Below, piece after piece: positions 9,300 through 19,678 of a stretch of DNA of 64,000 bases (its first letter is position 1; the number at the start of each line of letters is the position of its first letter). Both the position numbers and the translations under genes were made by a program. The notes under the pieces were generated by a model, which did not search any database, was not told the origin of the DNA, and saw only the letters and a list, made by a program, of their open reading frames with translations. This DNA is from Pseudomonas lundensis (GTDB taxonomy: Bacteria > Pseudomonadota > Gammaproteobacteria > Pseudomonadales > Pseudomonadaceae), in assembly GCF_002269125.1 (NCBI RefSeq), contig NZ_NQKI01000001.1:308548-372547 (forward strand), in the 5' to 3' direction.

Positions 9300-11228
9300 A
9301 TGGTGCAGTCCTGTTCAATCGAGCGCGCAGTCGATGACGTATTGGCGCGGCTTCCCTCGCATATTCACTTGGGTTTGCCGCTGGGTCTGGGCAAGGCCAA
9401 TCGCTTCGTCAACGCGCTCTACCAACGCATCAGGCAACTGCCCGAACGCCGACTGACGATTTATACCGCCCTCAGCCTCGGCCGTCCGCCGCTGGGCGAA
9501 GGCCTGCAGAGGCAGTTTTTGGAACCGTTTATTGAGCGGGTGTTTGGCGACTACATTGAGCTGGACTACCTCGCAGACCTGCACCGCAATAGCCTGCCGG
9601 ACAACATCCGAGTCGAGCAATTTTTCATGCAGCCGGGCAGTCTGCTCAACAGCCCGGCAGCTCAACAAGACTATGTCAGCAGCAATTACAGCCACGCCGC
9701 GCGCGACATTAACGCCAACGGCTTGAATCTGGTGGCGCAGCTCATTGCCCGTGATCCGCAGGATGCCAGCCGCCTGAGCCTGAGTTGCAACCCCGATATC
9801 ACCCTTGATCTGTTGCCGATGATCGCCAAGCGCCGGGCCGCAGGCGAGACTATCTTGATGCTGGGCCACGTGCACTGCGACCTGCCGTTCATGCCCGGCG
9901 ACGCCGAGATGAACGCCGAGGATTTTGACCTGCTGATCGATGAGGAGGAGCGCACGACGCTGTTCTCCACCCCCAATATGCCCGTGAGCCTGCAAGACCA
10001 CTTTATTGGCCTGCACGCCAGTACCCTGGTGCGTGATGGTGGTACGTTGCAAATCGGAATTGGCGCTATGGGTGATGCGCTGGTGGCCGCCTTATTGGCG
10101 CGTCAGGCTGACAATTCGGGCTATCGCGCCGTGCTCGACGACCTGGACATAAGCCCTTGGCACGCTCTGATCGAAGCAGAGGGGGGCATCGCACCTTTCG
10201 TCCAAGGCTTGTACGGTTGCAGTGAAATGTTTGTCCACGGGCTCATGGTTTTGGTGGACGCGGGCATCGTGCGGCGCAAGGTGTACCCGGACGCCGAACG
10301 TCAGGCGCTCGCCAACGCGGGCATGCTTGACGAGAGCCTGCACACTGACGGGGTGTGCGTGCATGGCGGCTTCATCCTCGGCCCGGCGAGTTTTTACCAA
10401 CGCCTGCGGGAGGTGCCTCACAGCAAACGCAGCGAATTCAACATGACCGCCATCAGCTTTATCAACGAGCTGTACGGCCATGAAACATTGAAACGCCTGC
10501 AACGCCGCAACGCGCGCTTTGTGAACAGCGCGTTCACCATGACCCTGCTCGGCGCCGGGGTGGCCGATCAACTGCAAGACGGCCGCGTGCTCAGCGGCGT
10601 GGGCGGGCAATACAACTTTGTCGCGCAGGGGCACGCCCTGCATGATGCCCGCTCGGTCATCATCCTGCGCAGCTGGCGCGAATCGGGCGGGGAGGTGAGC
10701 TCCAACATCGTTTGGGAATATGGCCACTGCACCATCCCGCGTCACCTGCGCGACATCGTGATCACCGAATACGGCATCGCTGATTTGCGCGGCAAGACAG
10801 ACCGCAAAGTCATCGAAGCCTTGCTCAACATCACGGACTCACGCTTTCAGACCGCACTGATCGAGCAGGCTCAGCACATCGGCAAGCTGCCCAACGACTT
10901 TTGCCTTGATCCGCGCTTCGCCAACAACAGCCCGGAGCGCTTGCAGGCCATTGCGGCACGCCATCCGCACCTGTTCCCGGAGTACCCGCTGGGCTGTGAT
11001 TTCAGCGCGCAGGAGCAAGACCTGCTGCGAGCCCTGAACTGGCTCAAAAGCAAATTCAAACTCACGCAGATCTATGAGCTGGGCAAGGCCACCTTGGACG
11101 CACCGGCACCCCACGCCTTCCCGGAACACCTGGAACGCATGCAACTGGCCACGCCCACTGGCCTGCGCGAAGAGTTGTATCAACGGTTGCTGCTGGCGGG
11201 CTTACAGGCAACCGCCAAGCCGCGCTGA
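9300..11228 (+). CDS. Acetyl-CoA hydrolase/transferase family protein
   Basis: A 642-residue member of the CoA-transferase superfamily. The C-terminal half has the acetyl-CoA hydrolase C-terminal domain pattern: SGVGGQYNFVAQGH, then HLRDIVITEYGIADLRGKTD. The N-terminal half is recognisable only as an Ahc-like fold and is longer than in the approx. 500-residue Ach1/ScpC enzymes. The ATG at 9300 was chosen because GGAGG lies five bases before it; the frame extends back to 9114, overlapping the pyocin gene. The acyl-CoA substrate is unknown. It is a single gene, converging on xpt with a shared hairpin. Confidence 0.8.
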   Translation: MVQSCSIERAVDDVLARLPSHIHLGLPLGLGKANRFVNALYQRIRQLPERRLTIYTALSLGRPPLGEGLQRQFLEPFIERVFGDYIELDYLADLHRNSLPDNIRVEQFFMQPGSLLNSPAAQQDYVSSNYSHAARDINANGLNLVAQLIARDPQDASRLSLSCNPDITLDLLPMIAKRRAAGETILMLGHVHCDLPFMPGDAEMNAEDFDLLIDEEERTTLFSTPNMPVSLQDHFIGLHASTLVRDGGTLQIGIGAMGDALVAALLARQADNSGYRAVLDDLDISPWHALIEAEGGIAPFVQGLYGCSEMFVHGLMVLVDAGIVRRKVYPDAERQALANAGMLDESLHTDGVCVHGGFILGPASFYQRLREVPHSKRSEFNMTAISFINELYGHETLKRLQRRNARFVNSAFTMTLLGAGVADQLQDGRVLSGVGGQYNFVAQGHALHDARSVIILRSWRESGGEVSSNIVWEYGHCTIPRHLRDIVITEYGIADLRGKTDRKVIEALLNITDSRFQTALIEQAQHIGKLPNDFCLDPRFANNSPERLQAIAARHPHLFPEYPLGCDFSAQEQDLLRALNWLKSKFKLTQIYELGKATLDAPAPHAFPEHLERMQLATPTGLREELYQRLLLAGLQATAKPR

Positions 11229-11246
11229 AACAACGCAGGCACGCAC

Positions 11247-11294
11247 GCTTTTTAGCCGCTGGCGGCGCACTGCCGTGGCCAGCCGCTAAAAAGC
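11247..11294. terminator. Bidirectional terminator hairpin between converging genes
   Basis: A 17-bp stem with one mismatch: 11247-11263 pairs with 11278-11294, with T and A runs in the arms. It can serve the hydrolase gene on one strand and xpt on the other. Confidence 0.75.
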
Positions 11295-11300
11295 AGCGCC

Positions 11301-11894
<594 letters not shown>

Positions 11895-11929
11895 TTATGC
11901 GCTGAAGGTAGAGTGAAAAATAGTCGATT

Positions 11930-13939
11930 TTAGCGTTTAAGCATGGCGCGTATATCGGCCAATGCCGTATTTCCGCGAACCGCTTTGACTTCGGTAGGGG
12001 TGTCGTCGTTACCTTCCCAGGCCAAATCGTCCGGGGGCAGCTCATCCAGAAAGCGGCTAGGCGCGCAATCAATGATCTCGCCGTACTGTTTGCGCTTGGC
12101 GGCAAAGGTAAACGCCAGCGTCTGACGTGCGCGGGTAATCCCGACGTAGGCCAGGCGCCGTTCTTCTTCAATGGTGTCGGCTTCAATGCTGGAACGGTGC
12201 GGCAGGATTTCTTCTTCCATGCCCATGATGAACACGTAGGGAAATTCCAGGCCTTTGGACGCGTGCAAGGTCATCATCTGCACGCCTTCGGCGCCGTCTT
12301 CCTCTTCCTGCTGGCGTTCGAGCATGTCGCGCAACACCAACTTGCCAATGGCCTCTTCGATGGTCATGCCGCCGTCTTCGTCTTTTTCGAGGGTGTTTTT
12401 CAACGCCTCGACCAAAAACCAGACGTTGGCCATGCGGTAATCTGCCGCTTTCTCGCTCGAACTGTTGGTGCGCAGCCAGTTCTCGTAATCAATGTCCATG
12501 ATCATGCTGCGCAGCGCGGCGATCGGGTCTTCACCCGCGCACTGCTGGCGGATGCGGTCCATAAAGCGCTTGAAGCGCGCCAGCCGGTCGGTGTAACGGG
12601 TATCCAGGTGTTCGCCAAGGCCGATTTCGTCGGTAGCGGCGTACATCGAAATTTTGCGCTCTGTGGCGTAGTTGCCGAGTTTTTCCAGGGTTGTGGAACC
12701 GATTTCCCGGCGCGGCACGTTAATCACCCGCAGGAAGGCGTTGTCGTCATCCGGGTTCACGATCAAGCGAAAGTAAGCCATCAGGTCTTTGACTTCCTGA
12801 CGCCCGAAGAAGCTGTTACCACCGGACAGACGATACGGAATCTGATGGTGCTGCAATTTCAGCTCAATCAGTTTGGCCTGATAGTTCCCGCGATAGAGGA
12901 TCGCAAAGTCGCTGTAGGGCCGATCGGTGCGCAGGTGCAAGGTGAGGATTTCAACCGCCACGCGCTCGGCTTCAGCGTCTTCGTTTCGGCAGCGAATGAC
13001 CCGCACTTCGTCGCCATGGCCCATCTCGCTCCACAGTTGTTTCTCGAACGCGTGCGGGTTGTTAGAAATGAGCACGTTGGCACAACGCAGGATACGGCTG
13101 GTGGAGCGATAGTTTTGCTCCAGCATCACCACTTTCAGGGACGGGTAATCGTCCTTGAGCAGCATCAGGTTTTCCGGGCGGGCGCCGCGCCAGGCGTAAA
13201 TCGACTGGTCGTCATCGCCCACCACGGTGAACTGGTTGCGCGTGCCGATCAGGTACTTGACCAACAAGTACTGGCTGGCGTTGGTGTCCTGGTATTCGTC
13301 CACCAACAGGTAACGGACCTTGTTCTGCCACTTTTCGAGGATGTCGGCGTGTTCTTCGAACAGCTTCACTGGCAACAGGATCAGGTCGTCAAAGTCCACT
13401 GCGTTGTACGCCTTGAGCGTGCGCTGGTAGTGGGTGTAGACGATAGCCGCCGTCTGCTCTTTGGGGTTGCGGGCGTCTTCAAGGGCTTTGGCGGGCAGGA
13501 TCAGGTCGTTTTTCCACGAGCCGATCATGTTCTTGATTTCATCGACCCCGTCGTCGCCCGCGTACTCCTTCTGCATGATGTCGGTCATCAACGCTTTGAC
13601 GTCCGCTTCGTCAAAGATCGAAAAACCCGGCTTGTAGCCCAGCCGCGCATGCTCCTTGCGGATGATATTGAGCCCCAGGTTGTGGAACGTACTCACCGTC
13701 AGGCCTCGGCCCTCGCCCTTTTTGAGCAATGTGCCGACCCGCTCCTTCATCTCGCGCGCCGCCTTATTGGTAAAGGTCATGGCGACGATGTACTGGGCGC
13801 GGATGCCACAGTTCTGGATCAAGTGCGCGATTTTGCGGGTAATCACGCTGGTTTTGCCCGAGCCCGCGCCGGCGAGCACCAAAAGAGGGCCGCCGACGTA
13901 GCTCACGGCTTCTTGCTGCCGGGGATTGAGTCGGGACAT
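11930..13939 (-). CDS. rep: ATP-dependent DNA helicase Rep
   Basis: Superfamily 1A 3'-5' helicase of 669 residues, matching Rep. Walker A is GAGSGKT near residue 22; the SF1 motifs FTNKAAREMKERV, LVDEYQDTN, VVGDDDQSIYAWRGA, EQNYRST, and the C-terminal ASKGLEFPYVFI and YVGITRARQ are all present. Rep helps forks past protein roadblocks and restarts replication. The shorter C-terminus compared with UvrD supports Rep. A 263-bp divergent spacer separates it from the c-di-GMP gene. Confidence 0.96.
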   Translation of the reverse strand: MSRLNPRQQEAVSYVGGPLLVLAGAGSGKTSVITRKIAHLIQNCGIRAQYIVAMTFTNKAAREMKERVGTLLKKGEGRGLTVSTFHNLGLNIIRKEHARLGYKPGFSIFDEADVKALMTDIMQKEYAGDDGVDEIKNMIGSWKNDLILPAKALEDARNPKEQTAAIVYTHYQRTLKAYNAVDFDDLILLPVKLFEEHADILEKWQNKVRYLLVDEYQDTNASQYLLVKYLIGTRNQFTVVGDDDQSIYAWRGARPENLMLLKDDYPSLKVVMLEQNYRSTSRILRCANVLISNNPHAFEKQLWSEMGHGDEVRVIRCRNEDAEAERVAVEILTLHLRTDRPYSDFAILYRGNYQAKLIELKLQHHQIPYRLSGGNSFFGRQEVKDLMAYFRLIVNPDDDNAFLRVINVPRREIGSTTLEKLGNYATERKISMYAATDEIGLGEHLDTRYTDRLARFKRFMDRIRQQCAGEDPIAALRSMIMDIDYENWLRTNSSSEKAADYRMANVWFLVEALKNTLEKDEDGGMTIEEAIGKLVLRDMLERQQEEEDGAEGVQMMTLHASKGLEFPYVFIMGMEEEILPHRSSIEADTIEEERRLAYVGITRARQTLAFTFAAKRKQYGEIIDCAPSRFLDELPPDDLAWEGNDDTPTEVKAVRGNTALADIRAMLKR

Positions 13940-14202
13940 GACGAGTCAGGGGGTCGTATCTGAAAAGGGCGGGCATTTTAACAGGCTGAGCAAATATTGC
14001 TGCCACTCTGCGACAGTGTGACGTAGCACTCTGTCTAAATTTGCTGCTTTTGTTACTTTCGCGCAGGATGCCGGGCGAATTTGCGGCTAACGTTCGATGT
14101 AGGCCGCCAACCTGTATTTGATAACCAATGTCATTTGCCAATGATCGTTGGCGCGTCATAATGCCCACCGCCTGAAATTACTGCAGAGTCTAGGGAGCCA
14201 GC

Positions 14203-15870
14203 TTGTCTACGCCTGTCGAACCCTTGCGTTTGCTGCTATTGGCCGAAGAGCCTTCTTGGGCAGCGTTGTTGCGCGAGTGTCTGGCGCCCATAAAAACCGT
14301 TGCTGTTCTTGTGTGCGCGCCAAATTGGGAGTCGGTCAGTTATCTGTTCGAAAACGACCGCAATGCATTGCTGCTCACAACCCCGGGTCTACAACCCGCA
14401 CCCGGCCGCTGCCGACTCGCGACGATCCTGCTGCTGGAGGCTGAACCTGACGTCTCGCCGCAAGGTGTCAGCGACTGGTTCGTCGCGCCCAACCTGACGA
14501 CCGATGTCGTGCGGCGCAGCCTGCGCCATGTGCGCGAGCGCGGTGTGCTCGAACACACCTTGCAGCGCCTGGCCGAAGAAGACCCGCTGACCGGCATCGC
14601 CAACCGCCAGGGCTTTCAGACCTTGCTGGCCGTGCGCCTGGCCGAAAGCGAAGGCCGCGGCATCGCCCTCGGGCATCTGGACCTGGACAACTTTCGCCAC
14701 GCCAATGACGCCCTCGGCCATCAAGCGGGGGATCGCCTGATCCTGCAAGTGGTGGCCCGGCTCAAAAGTCAGCTGGAAGCGGGCGATCAGTTGGCCAGAC
14801 TGGGCAGCGATGAGTTCGCTTTGTTGATCGATACCCGCCGCGCACCCGAGCGGGCCGAGCAGATCGCTGAACGTATTACCGAAGCGCTGGCCGAGCCTTA
14901 CTGGATTGACGGCGAAAGCCTGTTGATCGGTTGCAGCCTCGGCATCGCCCATGCGCGGGCCAACGCGGGGGCCGATCCGTTGATGTGGCATGCGCATATC
15001 GCCATGCAACAGGCCAAGAGCACGCAAGGCTGTACGTTTCACCTGTTCAATGAACGTATCAACCGCAACGCCCGCAGCCTCGCAGACCTTGAAAGCGAGT
15101 TACGCCGCGCCCTGCGCCGCGACGAGCTGGAGCTGCATTATCAGCCGCGCCTGGACTTGGGCACCCGGCAGATAGTCGGCCTTGAAGCGCTGGTGCGCTG
15201 GCGTCACGGTGAACGCGGCCTGTTGGCCCCCAGCGAGTTTGTGCCGCTGGCCGAGCAAAGCGGGTTGATCGTGCCCTTGGGCTATTGGGTGATTTCCCGG
15301 GCGCTGCGCGACATGCAAGCCCTGCGCGAGCACGGGTTTGCGCCGCTGCACATGGCGGTCAACCTGTCGTTTCGGCAATTTCAGGACAGCCAGTTGCTCT
15401 CCACCCTCAGCCGTTTGATTAGCGAGCGCGGGGTGGAGGCGCAGTGGCTGGAATTCGAACTGACGGAGACCGCCGTGATGCGGCGCAGCGACCTGGTCAA
15501 GCAGACGATGGATGCGCTGGGGCGGCTCGGCGTGAGGTTCTCGCTGGACGATTTTGGTACTGGTTTCTCTTCCTTCGTGCACCTCAACAGCCTGCCGATT
15601 GCTTTGTTGAAGATCGACAAAAGCTTTGTCGGGGGCATGGAAAGTCGCGAAGAGAACCGCAAGCTGGTGCCAGCCATGATCAACCTGGCGCACAACCTCA
15701 AGCTGGAAGTGGTCGCTGAAGGGGTCGAAACCCCCGAGCAACTGGCACTGCTGCGCAGCTTTGGCTGCGATCAGGTGCAGGGCTACTACATCAGCAAGCC
15801 CTTACCGCTACCTGAACTGGTGACGTTCCTGACCCACGACACGGACAAGAGCCAAGTGGCCTCGCAGTAA
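14203..15870 (+). CDS. proE: GGDEF-EAL protein, probable c-di-GMP phosphodiesterase (ProE-like)
   Basis: The gene begins at a TTG at 14203, preceded by AGGGAG; the product has 555 residues. Residues 1-115 are an uncharacterised N-terminal domain without a clear receiver motif. The GGDEF domain (about 125-280) has GSDEF at 201-205, a changed first catalytic glycine pair. The EAL domain (about 300-545) is intact: EALVRWRH at 328-335, ELTETAVM, LDDFGTGFSS and KIDKSFV. This pattern predicts c-di-GMP hydrolysis rather than synthesis. The gene after rep in P. aeruginosa encodes ProE, a phosphodiesterase affecting exopolysaccharide; shared context suggests orthology. Confidence 0.85.
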   Translation: MSTPVEPLRLLLLAEEPSWAALLRECLAPIKTVAVLVCAPNWESVSYLFENDRNALLLTTPGLQPAPGRCRLATILLLEAEPDVSPQGVSDWFVAPNLTTDVVRRSLRHVRERGVLEHTLQRLAEEDPLTGIANRQGFQTLLAVRLAESEGRGIALGHLDLDNFRHANDALGHQAGDRLILQVVARLKSQLEAGDQLARLGSDEFALLIDTRRAPERAEQIAERITEALAEPYWIDGESLLIGCSLGIAHARANAGADPLMWHAHIAMQQAKSTQGCTFHLFNERINRNARSLADLESELRRALRRDELELHYQPRLDLGTRQIVGLEALVRWRHGERGLLAPSEFVPLAEQSGLIVPLGYWVISRALRDMQALREHGFAPLHMAVNLSFRQFQDSQLLSTLSRLISERGVEAQWLEFELTETAVMRRSDLVKQTMDALGRLGVRFSLDDFGTGFSSFVHLNSLPIALLKIDKSFVGGMESREENRKLVPAMINLAHNLKLEVVAEGVETPEQLALLRSFGCDQVQGYYISKPLPLPELVTFLTHDTDKSQVASQ

Positions 15871-15891
15871 CATCGCGGGCCACACCCACCC

Positions 15892-17277
15892 TTACCATTT
15901 GATCGCAGCAGATTGCGCACGCCTGAGCATGCGCCGCATCTTCCACTCAAACGCCAGGGTCAGGCTGATGGCGGCGCACGCCAAGCCCAACGCCAGGCCC
16001 CACCACACACCTGCCGGGCCCCAGTCGAAGGTGAACGCAAGCAACCAGGCCAGCGGAGCGCCAATTGCCCAGTAGCAAAACAGGCCGACCAGAAAGGTCG
16101 TACGGGCGTCTTTCAGTCCGCGAATCGCGCCCATGGCGATGGTTTGCGCCCCGTCGAACAGCTCAAACCACGCGGCCACCGCCAGCAGGCTCATCGCCAG
16201 TTCGAACACCGGGCGGAACGCCAGGTTGTCGTAGTCCAGCAACAAGCCAACCAATTCCTTGGGCCAGAACCAGAACACCACCGAAAAACACAGCATGGTC
16301 ACGGCCCCGGAGCCGATCCCGACACGGCCCGCCAGCCGCGCACGCAACAAATCCCCTGCGCCGTAATGCTGGCCGATACGCATAGTGATCGCGTAAGACA
16401 TGCCTGCCGGAACCATGAACGCGGCAGACACAATTTGCAGTGCAATTTGGTGTGCGGCCAGTTGCGTACTGCCCATGGTGCCCATGCACAAGGCCGCAAA
16501 AGCGAACAGCCCGACTTCCACCGCGTAGGTGCCGCCAATCGGTAAACCCAGGCGCCACAGTTCGCGCAGGTACGTCATATTAAGCCGCGACAAGCCCTTG
16601 CGCAGCGGGTAGGCGTCATAAGCCGGGTGCCGGCGAATATGCCAGGCAAGCCCCAGTGCCATGCCCGTGGCCACAATCGCCGTAACCAGGCCGATGCCCA
16701 TCAAGCCCAGTTTGGGCAGGCCGAACATGCCGGTAATCAGCGCATAGTTGAGCAGGAAGTTGGCCACAGTGCCGATCACGCTGATGACCATGACCGGCAC
16801 CGGCCGGCCCATGGCGCTGGTAAAACCGCGCAAGGCCATAAAAGTCATGTAACCGGGCAGCGCAAAGGGCAGCAATAGCAGGAACTGGCCGGCCATTTCG
16901 ACGTTGCTCGGGGTTTGCCCGAACAGCAACAACACCGGCTTGATGTTCCATAGGATCAGCGCAGCCCCCAACGCCAGCGCCCACGCCAGCCAGACGCCTG
17001 CCTGCGTGAGGCGGGTAGCACCTTCGATGTCACCCGCGCCCTGACGGATCGACACCAGCGTGCCCACGGAGGCAATTACCCCCAGGCAGAAGATCGACAC
17101 GAACGAATAGCTGGCTGCCCCCAGACTGCCGCCGGCAAGCGCTTCAGGGCTCAGGCGCGCCATCATCAGGGTGTCGGTGAGGACCATCAGCATGTGCGCC
17201 AACTGCGAAGCAATCAGCGGCCCAGCCAACCGCATGATGGCCCGGAGTTCGATACGTGCAGAATGCTGTTTGGTCAT
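15892..17277 (-). CDS. MATE family multidrug efflux transporter
   Basis: An inner-membrane antiporter of 461 residues with about 12 hydrophobic segments and the two-fold MATE repeat. NorM-type hallmarks include RLAGPLIASQLAHMLMVLTDTLMM at the N-terminus (in parts) and the mirrored segment GLPIGGTYAVEVGLFAFAAL. It likely exports cationic drugs or metabolites with H+ or Na+ exchange; the ligand cannot be read from sequence. It converges on proE and is divergent from the LysR gene, with 152 bp between them, so the LysR protein may control it. Confidence 0.9.
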   Translation of the reverse strand: MTKQHSARIELRAIMRLAGPLIASQLAHMLMVLTDTLMMARLSPEALAGGSLGAASYSFVSIFCLGVIASVGTLVSIRQGAGDIEGATRLTQAGVWLAWALALGAALILWNIKPVLLLFGQTPSNVEMAGQFLLLLPFALPGYMTFMALRGFTSAMGRPVPVMVISVIGTVANFLLNYALITGMFGLPKLGLMGIGLVTAIVATGMALGLAWHIRRHPAYDAYPLRKGLSRLNMTYLRELWRLGLPIGGTYAVEVGLFAFAALCMGTMGSTQLAAHQIALQIVSAAFMVPAGMSYAITMRIGQHYGAGDLLRARLAGRVGIGSGAVTMLCFSVVFWFWPKELVGLLLDYDNLAFRPVFELAMSLLAVAAWFELFDGAQTIAMGAIRGLKDARTTFLVGLFCYWAIGAPLAWLLAFTFDWGPAGVWWGLALGLACAAISLTLAFEWKMRRMLRRAQSAAIKW

Positions 17278-17429
17278 CGGCTTGAATTCTTAAGATACGT
17301 TGAAAGGCTGGATTCTCGGCGCCTTCAGTGATTTAAGCAAAGGGATAAAAACGATCCATGGCATGATTAAAACTCATGCCAAATACCTTTTTGTCAGTCT
17401 GATCCTGTCGCATACATGGAATCCTCCTC

Positions 17430-18350
17430 ATGTCTCGTAGTTTGCCTGCGCTCTATGCCTTGCGCGCCTTTGAAGCGGCCGCGCGTCACAGCTCATTCAC
17501 CCGTGCAGCGGATGAGCTGTCGATTACCCAAAGCGCCGTCAGCCGTCACATCAAAACATTGGAGGCGCACTTCGCCTGCCGCTTGTTCCAGCGCAACGGC
17601 CGCACGCTGCAACTGACCGAAGCTGCACGTTTGCTGGTGCCGGGCGTGCGCGAAGGGTTCCTCGCACTGGAACGCGCCTGCACCACCTTGCGCGCTGAAG
17701 ATGACATCTTGCGCATGAAGGCCCCGTCGACCCTGACCATGCGCTGGCTGCTGTCCCGGCTCAGCCGCTTCCGTCATTTGCAGGCCGGTAACGAAGTGCA
17801 ACTGACCAGTGCCTGGATGGACATCGACCACGTGAACTTCAATCAGGAGCCGTTTGACTGCGCGGTTTTATTGAGCAACGGCCACTTCCCGCAGGATTGG
17901 GAAGCCACCTTGTTGTTCCCGGAGATGCTGATTCCAGTGGGCGCCGCCAACCTGATCGACGACCGGCCCTGGGACGTTCAGCGGTTGGCAGGCACGGAAT
18001 TACTGCACCCCACGCCTGACCGCCGAGACTGGCGCCGCTGGCTGGACTGCCAGGGGCTGACCGGCCAGGTATCGCTCAAGGGCGGCCAGGTGTTCGACAC
18101 CCTTGAACTGGGGATGATTGCGGCGGCACGCGGGTATGGCATTTCGATGGGGGATTTGCTGATGGTGGCCGAGGACGTGGCACAAGGGCGATTGAGCCTG
18201 CCGTTCCCAACCGCCGTGGCCAGCGGCGAGAACTACTACTTGGTGTGGCCAAAAACCCGGCCCGGCGGCGAGCGCTTACGCCGCCTGAGTGACTTCTTGC
18301 AGCAAGAAGTCGAGGCCATGGCGCTGCCCGACGTACAGCGGCTGGCGTGA
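17430..18350 (+). CDS. LysR-family transcriptional regulator (GcvA-like)
   Basis: A 306-residue regulator with an N-terminal winged helix at residues 6-65 (SFTRAADELSITQSAVSRHIKTLEAH) and a periplasmic-binding-like effector domain from about 90. The FEAAARHSSFTRAA start and QRNGRTLQLTEAA are typical of the GcvA/AmpR branch. It is divergent from the MATE gene and converges on the last gene of the Srf operon. The effector is unknown. Confidence 0.9.
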   Translation: MSRSLPALYALRAFEAAARHSSFTRAADELSITQSAVSRHIKTLEAHFACRLFQRNGRTLQLTEAARLLVPGVREGFLALERACTTLRAEDDILRMKAPSTLTMRWLLSRLSRFRHLQAGNEVQLTSAWMDIDHVNFNQEPFDCAVLLSNGHFPQDWEATLLFPEMLIPVGAANLIDDRPWDVQRLAGTELLHPTPDRRDWRRWLDCQGLTGQVSLKGGQVFDTLELGMIAAARGYGISMGDLLMVAEDVAQGRLSLPFPTAVASGENYYLVWPKTRPGGERLRRLSDFLQQEVEAMALPDVQRLA

Positions 18351-18382
18351 GGCTGGCGCTCGCAGCCGCGTCTACAACAAGG

Positions 18383-19615
18383 TCATTGGCATTCTGAAAC
18401 GGCTTGGGTGGCGTTTTTCAAAGCGTTGGCCAGGTCACTGGCGTTACGGCTGGAGTAGATGCTGCCGCCCGTATTTTCCGCAATGCAATTGGACAACGAG
18501 CTGTCACCGATATTGACCACATTCACCCGCAGCCGTGGTTGTTCGACAGCAATGCGTTGCGCCACTTTGCAGACGTTTTCATTACAGCCGTCGTCGCCGT
18601 CCACAAACATCACGATGACCGCATCGCGGTCCCGGCCATTGACCTGGCGGGCTGCCTTTTTCAGGCTGGAGGCCAGCGGCGTGCCTTCGTTGGCGTGCAG
18701 CCCCTGAATCCCGGCGATCAATTGCGGGCGTTGTGCCGCACTGAAGACCCCGTGGTCCGGCTGGCGGGCACATCCGGCAAAGGTCATCAGCCGCGTGTCG
18801 ATATCAGGGTGCAAGTTGTTGATGATCCCGGTCAGCGAGGTTTTCGCTACGTCGAGCCGCGTTTGCGGGGCGAAGATTTTCACGGTCCGCGGGTCGTCAT
18901 CTTCCGGCTGGGGACGGCTCTTGAAGTACCAGTCCTCATCGTCCTTGGTCGCGTTGATGTTGAGGTTCATCGAGCCGGACGTGTCGAGGATCACCACAAA
19001 CTCGGGCGGCAACTCGTTGCCTGCCGGGGTTTTCGCACGGCACACAGGATGGCTCTGCACCGACAACAGGTTCATCGGCGGCAAGCGCCAATGCCACAAC
19101 GCCCACAGCAACAGGCCCAGCAGCAGTAACAGTGCCAGCAGCAGCCACGGCCAGAGACGCCGCGTGCGCTGCACCACAACGGGAGCCGCCACCGGCGCAG
19201 GGGGCGGGGTCGCCACCGCAGGTTGTGGCTGCAAACCCCAGCGCACCACCACCGGATCGCCGTTGATGCTGTAGAGGTTATTGACGTCGGGCGCACCTAT
19301 CAGCGTGCGCAAGCTGGCAGCCTGTTCAGGCTGGCCCCGGGTGACCAGCTCGTCGGCCAGTAACCCAAGGGTTTCCTGCCGTTGGCGATAACGTTCCAGC
19401 AGCGCCGCTTGCTGCTCTTCGCTCACGTCATGAAAGCGCATGGGCTGGCCGCCCAGTTCGGTCCACCACTCCACCACGTCACCGCTGCCGATGCGCGGGA
19501 TCGCGTAGACACTCGCCACCGAGGGCGGAAAGTGCTTGAGGATCAGGGCGATTTTGGCTTTTAGCGCGTCCAGTCCTTGTGGCGTGGCGTGCTCGTCCCG
19601 GGTAATGCGCTGCAT
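18383..19615 (-). CDS. Membrane-anchored von Willebrand factor A protein
   Basis: A 410-residue protein and last gene of the operon. Residues 1-125 form a cytoplasmic module that resembles the N-terminal part of SrfA (EWWTELGGQPMRF and LYSINGDPVVVRWG here; DWYSELPGDVIPW and VYLVNGKPVLTFWG there). A Pro/Ala linker leads to one membrane segment at about 152-175. The rest is a VWA domain (about 205-400) with an intact metal site, ILDTSGSMN, and FVDGDDGC later; several cysteines suggest disulphides outside the cytoplasm. Function unknown; a metal-dependent protein-binding role is inferred from the VWA fold. Confidence 0.75.
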   Translation of the reverse strand: MQRITRDEHATPQGLDALKAKIALILKHFPPSVASVYAIPRIGSGDVVEWWTELGGQPMRFHDVSEEQQAALLERYRQRQETLGLLADELVTRGQPEQAASLRTLIGAPDVNNLYSINGDPVVVRWGLQPQPAVATPPPAPVAAPVVVQRTRRLWPWLLLALLLLLGLLLWALWHWRLPPMNLLSVQSHPVCRAKTPAGNELPPEFVVILDTSGSMNLNINATKDDEDWYFKSRPQPEDDDPRTVKIFAPQTRLDVAKTSLTGIINNLHPDIDTRLMTFAGCARQPDHGVFSAAQRPQLIAGIQGLHANEGTPLASSLKKAARQVNGRDRDAVIVMFVDGDDGCNENVCKVAQRIAVEQPRLRVNVVNIGDSSLSNCIAENTGGSIYSSRNASDLANALKNATQAVSECQ

Positions 19616-19678
19616 GCGGTGAATTCCTGAAAAAGACGTCGGCAGCCCTTGGCTGCCGACCGGGTGAACCAGAAGGGC

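Noticed and set aside
12197..13963. 588-codon plus-strand frame
   Set aside because: Shadow of rep, which has all helicase motifs on the other strand.
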